Source of the DNA: Dillenia suffruticosa
Lineage: Eukaryota; Streptophyta; Magnoliopsida; Dilleniales; Dilleniaceae
DNA length: 64,000 nt
Assembly: GCA_033439265.1 (NCBI GenBank)
Contig: JAVTVX010000012.1
Span: 1,663,001 to 1,727,000, forward strand
Direction of reading: 5' to 3'
The notes beneath the pieces are model-generated. The model had not been told where the DNA came from, did no database searches, and was given only the letters and a program-made list of their open reading frames with translations. Position numbers and translations under genes: made by a program. Positions 59,276 through 64,000 of this stretch are shown here, one piece after another. Position 1 is the stretch's first letter. Each line of letters begins with the position of its first letter.

Positions 59276-61184
59276 AGGGAACGAAAGCAGTGGACGGTTG
59301 AGATTGAGAGTAGGTGAAACAGACGGAGGGCTAGGATCAAGTCCACGATGATGAGTTGGAGCGGGTAGGGTTTTCTCAATAAACTATATTTTCAACAGAG
59401 AATGGACGGTGGAGGATTGAGGGGGGTGTGTAACACGTGTCATAGGCGTTGTTCTCACGCTAGGCTGGCTGGGTTATCTTTTCTTACCTTAAAGAGCACG
59501 CAACCCCTGTCAGGAACTCGCTGGATTGTCCATTCGTTGGCATATTCCCCGACTAGTCGAAACCCACTCAAATTAAACTTTGGCTCACCTCCTTTGAATT
59601 TCAATTTAATTTGAATTTGATTTTGATTTGAATTTGAATATCGAAAGTAACATGGGATCCCGAGAATTCTGGAAATCAAACTTTCGCCAATAAAAATTAT
59701 TTATTAAATTAATAATATTTGTAAAAATAATTTTATGTAACACTTAAGAGGATTGGTAACTTAATTTTTGTGTACTAAAAAAATCAAATTTAATAAATTT
59801 AAATATATAATTGATTGATTCTACATAATTTATGTTAATTTAAATTGCATTATATATTTATTGATAAACGGTCATTTTAATTGAGAAAAAGATATTAAAT
59901 TTTTTAAATTAAATTTTAAATTTAAAACTAAAAATAAAAAAACAATTACGTTAGAAACCCCCTTCCAAATTTGCCCGATTCCTTTTAAAAAAGATAATAG
60001 ACCAACTTAATTTTTGTGTACCAAAAAAATCAAACTCTACCTAATTTATGTTAATTTAAATTAGACTAGTTTGATTTCAGATTTAGATTATGATAAGCTA
60101 GCCAGCTTAGGTTGACTAAACCCAAAAAGAAAGAAAAAAAGAACTCCCTTTCATGTTTATGATTAAGATAATATCAAATAAATTAAATAATTATCATTAA
60201 ATAAATTAAATTTTATGTAAAGATATATTAATATATTATAATTAAATTTTAATTCGAAGGCATCAAAATATATTAATAATTTGATAAATAATTAGCTGAC
60301 ATATATGGATTGGAATTTTAACACAAAATTTAATTTATTTAATTTATAACATATATTCCTAATTTTATAAAAAAATCAATAAAATATAAGAGGATTACCC
60401 TTTGTATAATTATCAAATCTCACAATTTCCCCTTTCCTGCATCTCGTCAAAAAAAGCATTTTTAACTTCAGTTCTTTCCATTAAAAAGTTATTTACAGTT
60501 ATTCTATTAAGGTTATCAAAGGTACTCTTTCCATTTTTAACTTCACTCGTATTTTTTTATCTCTAAATAAAGAATAAAAATTCTAAAAAATACAAATTTT
60601 ATTTATAATAAAAAATAATCCTAAATCTATTTTTTATTTTTTTATAAATTAAAAGACTGTAATTTTAATTTTCATTTTTTAAAAATTGAGAAGTAAAATA
60701 TTTAAACACAATTTTATTTTTTGAAAAATACTTTTATTTTTCATGACTAAACACACCCTTAATTTTCTCAAAAATGAAATCGAAATTGTTCATGCATCAC
60801 ATGATCAAAGTAACGTTATAGGGTCTTGAAGAGGGGCAAAGAAACTACAATCATAGACGCAAGTCACCGCGCACCCAAAAAATAAAAAATAATAGGATGC
60901 CCATGTGATCCCCAGAGAGAGTGAGAGAGACAGAAGCCATTTTATACATTGAGATGAAATAAGATAAACATAAACAGCCCTGGACTTTTCTTTTTTTTTT
61001 TACACTCAGATTTGGATTTGAATCTGAATCATCGAATTAAAAAAAAAATTATAACCAATAAATTATCCCAAAACAACCCCTAAAATTTGACATTTTTAAG
61101 GTACTAGGGAAAGAGACCGGGACGCTCAAGCATTATTATCTTCCATATTATACATAAGAGCCTTGTAGATTACAACAATTTCAG
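59276..61184. other. intergenic AT-rich DNA
   Basis: No gene supported. Direct repeat of ACTTAATTTTTGTGTAC(T/C)AAAAAAATCAAA near 59759 and 60003, suggesting an old local duplication. Confidence 0.5.
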
Positions 61185-62036
61185 TCATTCTACATTCTTC
61201 TGGAATCTTCCTTTCTCCTTCTCCTTCACTTCACTTCCTTGGCTCTTGTCATACTCTTTCCAAAATAGAACACCAATGTATTAGCAAACATTACAAAACT
61301 AGGAAGTTACCCTTAATTACCATAATTAAGGGTGACCCTTCTTTTTCAAATTGTTGTAGTTTTTTTTTTCTTATTACAAAAAATAATATAATAATTTCAT
61401 TTTAGAGTATGAATTAATTTTCTCAAAGTGATTTTAAATTACAAGGAAATCATTAAAATTATAAAAATAAATAAAATAAATGGAAAAGGGTCCACACTCT
61501 GATTGAACTAGCATGATCTTTTCTCCAAAAAAAAAAAAAAAAAGAATCTCTTCTCGTAGAATTATGATAAATTGAAAGAGATTATACCAGGATGGTCCTC
61601 ATGAATTCGCTTGACAGTTCCAGGTTGAGGATCAATGTCTTTGTCTCCATAGATTCCACCAAACCCTTCTTCATCCGACCTCGTAGCATACCCTTCTCCA
61701 AATGAATGCGACATCGCATCCCTAAATTTAAAAAAAAAAAAAGAATCCGATCCAAAACAAAAATAAAAAAAAAAAAGAAGTCATACGATGAAATATAGAA
61801 TTTTAGTCACTAAATTATAAGAAATTTTCAATAGAAAAATTGAAAAATGACACAAACCCTTCTTTGGGTGGGACTTGGTTGGGATTATTCTCATCCATGA
61901 TGGGACTTTGATTGGTATCAGAAGTGGATTGCACAAACCTCGCACGACTCGACCGGCGACTTATATAAGATGGCAGGGGTGATGAGAGTAACGCGGTTGG
62001 TGGCTGGGCTCGAACTGTCCTAATTGCACTCAACAT
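61185..62036 (-). CDS. small conserved plant protein, probably mitochondrial
   Basis: Three exons, 62036-61858, 61721-61588 and 61255-61185, join in frame to 127 residues. The N terminus MLSAIRTVRAQPPTALLSS is Arg/Ser/Ala-rich without acidic residues, like a mitochondrial presequence. The conserved body reads GDAMSHSFGEGYATRSDEEG, FGGIYG and IHEDHPEYDKSQGSEVKEKE; I recall this core from uncharacterised plant proteins. Hydrophilic and charged, with no membrane segment, and possibly intrinsically disordered. Function unknown. The frame and splice borders are intact. Confidence 0.8.
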
Positions 62037-62895
62037 ATTATTTTAAGCAAAGCACAACGTTTTTGCATCATCGACCAAATACGCTTAATTGTCCCACTCT
62101 GGTTTTATTTCATAGGTGAAGAGAGAGAAACAAAAATTGCCGCTAAATGTACTAATTTGAGCCGGCAAATATAGGTCAAGTGAACCGACAAACTTCCCAG
62201 ATTAACAACTCTCTGGTTTAATCCGGGATTCATTTGACTGACACGTGGGGTTGGAGAATGGAGACGTGTCGAGTCTAGAATTTCGTTGTGGCTACGTGCG
62301 CGTTTCGAGTGCATTTCTTGCGTTGTAGCTCTATCTTTTTTGGGTACAGATTCTTCGTACGTTGTGGCTCTATATGTATTTGAGAGAGAAAAAGTCGACG
62401 AGCCAACGTTGTATGGCGGCAGTTGAATGGAACTGGGCTGTAAACACCTGGTATGGTAAGTGAATCCGAGTTGGCCCAATTCTCCCGTGCGCTATAATTT
62501 ATTTGGGCCAACCGGGCTCAGTTGAAAAAAGTTGATTCGTGGGACGGTAATGCGAGTAGTTAGCCCTTTTATTCTTTTTTTTTTTTCGCCCGACTTGATC
62601 CATTACTAGGTATTCGAAATTTCAATCAGACTAATATAGATCGAGTCAATTGAGATCCCCCTTTGGAGGGTAGGGTTCTCACAACATAGTCTTTATTCTC
62701 AAAATTTTGTTTATGTAATTGATGGTGTCAATAAAATTTCTCTTTTAATAGAATTTAGCACTATTGAAGAGTAGAAAAGTTTTCAAGGAGAAAGTCTAAT
62801 GGTATAAATTTTTATCTCTTAATATGATGATTTTAAGTTTAAATCATTATACAATCAAAAAAAAAAGAAGAGCCGGAAATATAAGAAATAATGTC
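62037..62895. other. upstream region of the small mitochondrial-type gene
   Basis: Contains ACACGTGG (about 62240) and ACGTGTC (about 62264), ACGT-core elements of the type bound by bZIP factors. No other gene. Confidence 0.5.
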
Positions 62896-62896
62896 T

Positions 62897-62962
<66 letters not shown>
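62896..62962. repeat. compound (TA)n(GA)n microsatellite
   Basis: TA run 62896-62920 followed directly by GA run 62921-62962. Confidence 0.96.
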
Positions 62963-62966
<4 letters not shown>

Positions 62967-64000
62967 AATGGCTAGCTTTATGGATTTACATATCTAATTG
63001 TATTGATTAATTTTTTATTTTTTTTAAAATTAAAAGAAATATTAATATACTGTTATAGAAAACTTGATCTCATTGGTATTTTATTAATTTAGTTTATAGA
63101 ATTACTCATTTTTAATTAAAAAATATTAATATATTAGTAATTTAAATTTTTATACAGAAAAATTAAAAATTCTATATTAAAAATTCTTTTGTACTTCAAT
63201 TGAGTTTGAAATTTTCTAATTAATTTAATTTAAATAAAATAGAAGTCAATTATTAGGGGCATTTTTGTCATCCTGAACGGGGAACTATCTGGTGTTTTGC
63301 GAAGGTACTGAGTGCGCTACAACTCCGAAATAGAAAAATGAGACGACATATTACTATAAAATATGAATGTCTATACAGCAGCCAGCGGCTAAATGTACCT
63401 TTTGCGGCAACTGTATGACGTCATTGCATACCCAATCCTAGTTAAAGGGGGACCCACCCCGGACCCCACCCCCTACAAGCTTGAGCTTGAAAATTGAGCT
63501 CCTCCTCTCCTCAAAACATGGTGTGATTTTCCTTTGCCCTCTCTCTCTCTTTCTTTCAAGTTTGAAAAAATTGATTTTTTTTTTTTTGAATAATCTTTCG
63601 ATATCCCAAGAAACAATAATCATAGCTCATCAAATTTAATTTAATTCAAATAGAATTAAAATTTTTAAAAAATAAAACTTTTTTATATTTATTTTTTATA
63701 TAAAATTTAAATTTAAAATTTTACTTAAAAAAACATTCTGTCATTGGATTAAGTATTGATGGTGGCATGTTGTTATCATGCATCGAACATAAACCTTTTT
63801 TTAAAATTGTACGTTAAATGTTAAAATTGAAATCGGTGATAAAATGTAGCTGAAAAGATGAGTAGGTTTCGGACAGGGCAGTCTATTGGCCGGCAAATTA
63901 GACAGCGATGAAAGCTGCAAGGTACAGCAATAACAGGCTACCAATGTCCTGATCCTGCAGAGGAACCTCTGCATTTTGCAGAAACCCTCAATCCTGTCCC
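62963..64000. other. right edge, no gene resolved
   Basis: AT-rich. The last 150 bp (63860-64000) are less AT-rich and may be the UTR of a gene beyond the window, but no frame can be assigned. Confidence 0.4.

Noticed and set aside
1..64000. CRISPR arrays, operons, bacterial promoters, integrated virus or organelle inserts
   Set aside because: No spaced direct repeats, no polycistronic layout, and no viral or organellar genes recognised. The tandem unit at 50-52 kb lacks unique spacers.
1..64000. Conserved miRNA precursors
   Set aside because: Scanned by eye for the mature sequences of common plant miRNAs (156, 160, 164, 166-168, 171, 172, 319, 390, 393, 396, 397, 408) and found none. This is not a computed search.

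Overview
This 64-kb window is nuclear DNA of a flowering plant, most likely a eudicot. The genes carry many short GT-AG introns, the intergenic DNA is AT-rich, and every recognisable product is a plant nuclear protein. No bacterial, viral or CRISPR features were seen. The most conspicuous composition feature is a large number of (GA)n/(CT)n tracts, many of them in leaders, first introns or promoters.

Layout, left to right. 1-3798 (+) is the 3' part of an ERD6-like sugar transporter. 4145-6754 (-) is an alpha/beta hydrolase convergent with it, whose start codon directly abuts a (GA)46 leader. 6.9-15.5 kb is mostly gene-poor, with an LTR-type remnant carrying an initiator-Met primer-binding site near 9.23 kb, a TRIM-like repeat near 11.7-12.1 kb, and an unassigned coding-like stretch at 13.9-14.4 kb. 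15568-16423 (-) is a HANABA TARANU-type GATA factor; its upstream 4 kb is packed with GA/CT tracts. 23671-27450 (+) is a decayed NRAP/UTP22 (NOL6) ribosome-biogenesis gene: promoter and first exons are present, the middle of the gene is missing, and a complete CACTA-type element sits in what remains. 28338-31231 (+) is TITAN5/ARL2, intact, with an Au-type SINE in intron 4. 31771-32079 (-) is mitochondrial ribosomal protein L6. 34158-34967 (+) is a single-exon METTL21-like methyltransferase. 35527-42641 (-) is a nearly full-length VPS39/VAM6 copy with three in-frame stops, frame-disrupting deletions and a lost splice donor, so it is called a pseudogene. 44449-46961 (+) is an AE7-like MIP18-family Fe-S assembly gene whose first exon runs into a CT microsatellite. 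47624-48983 (-) is a SEC14-like lipid-transfer protein. 50.2-51.9 kb is a tandem array of a ~0.51-kb AT-rich unit, followed by dispersed repeats and a small minisatellite. 53800-54181 (+) is a short gene with a frameshift in a GGT run. 54.2-61.1 kb is poorly resolved, with two CT-rich leader-like segments on the minus strand at 58.3-59.3 kb. 61185-62036 (-) is a small three-exon protein with a mitochondrial-type N terminus.

The genes are independent housekeeping and developmental loci, not an operon or a pathway cluster. From memory of the Arabidopsis map, hydrolase, HAN-like GATA, VPS39 and SEC14 are consecutive on chromosome 4 (At4g36610-36640), and TTN5 and RPL6 are neighbours on chromosome 2 (At2g18390-18400). 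The window therefore looks like an ancestral angiosperm block that Arabidopsis has fractionated. No previously undescribed system was recognised. The observations most worth checking are the two decayed essential genes (VPS39, NRAP), the CT tracts placed at first-intron 5' ends of unrelated genes, and the AE7-like exon 1 boundary.
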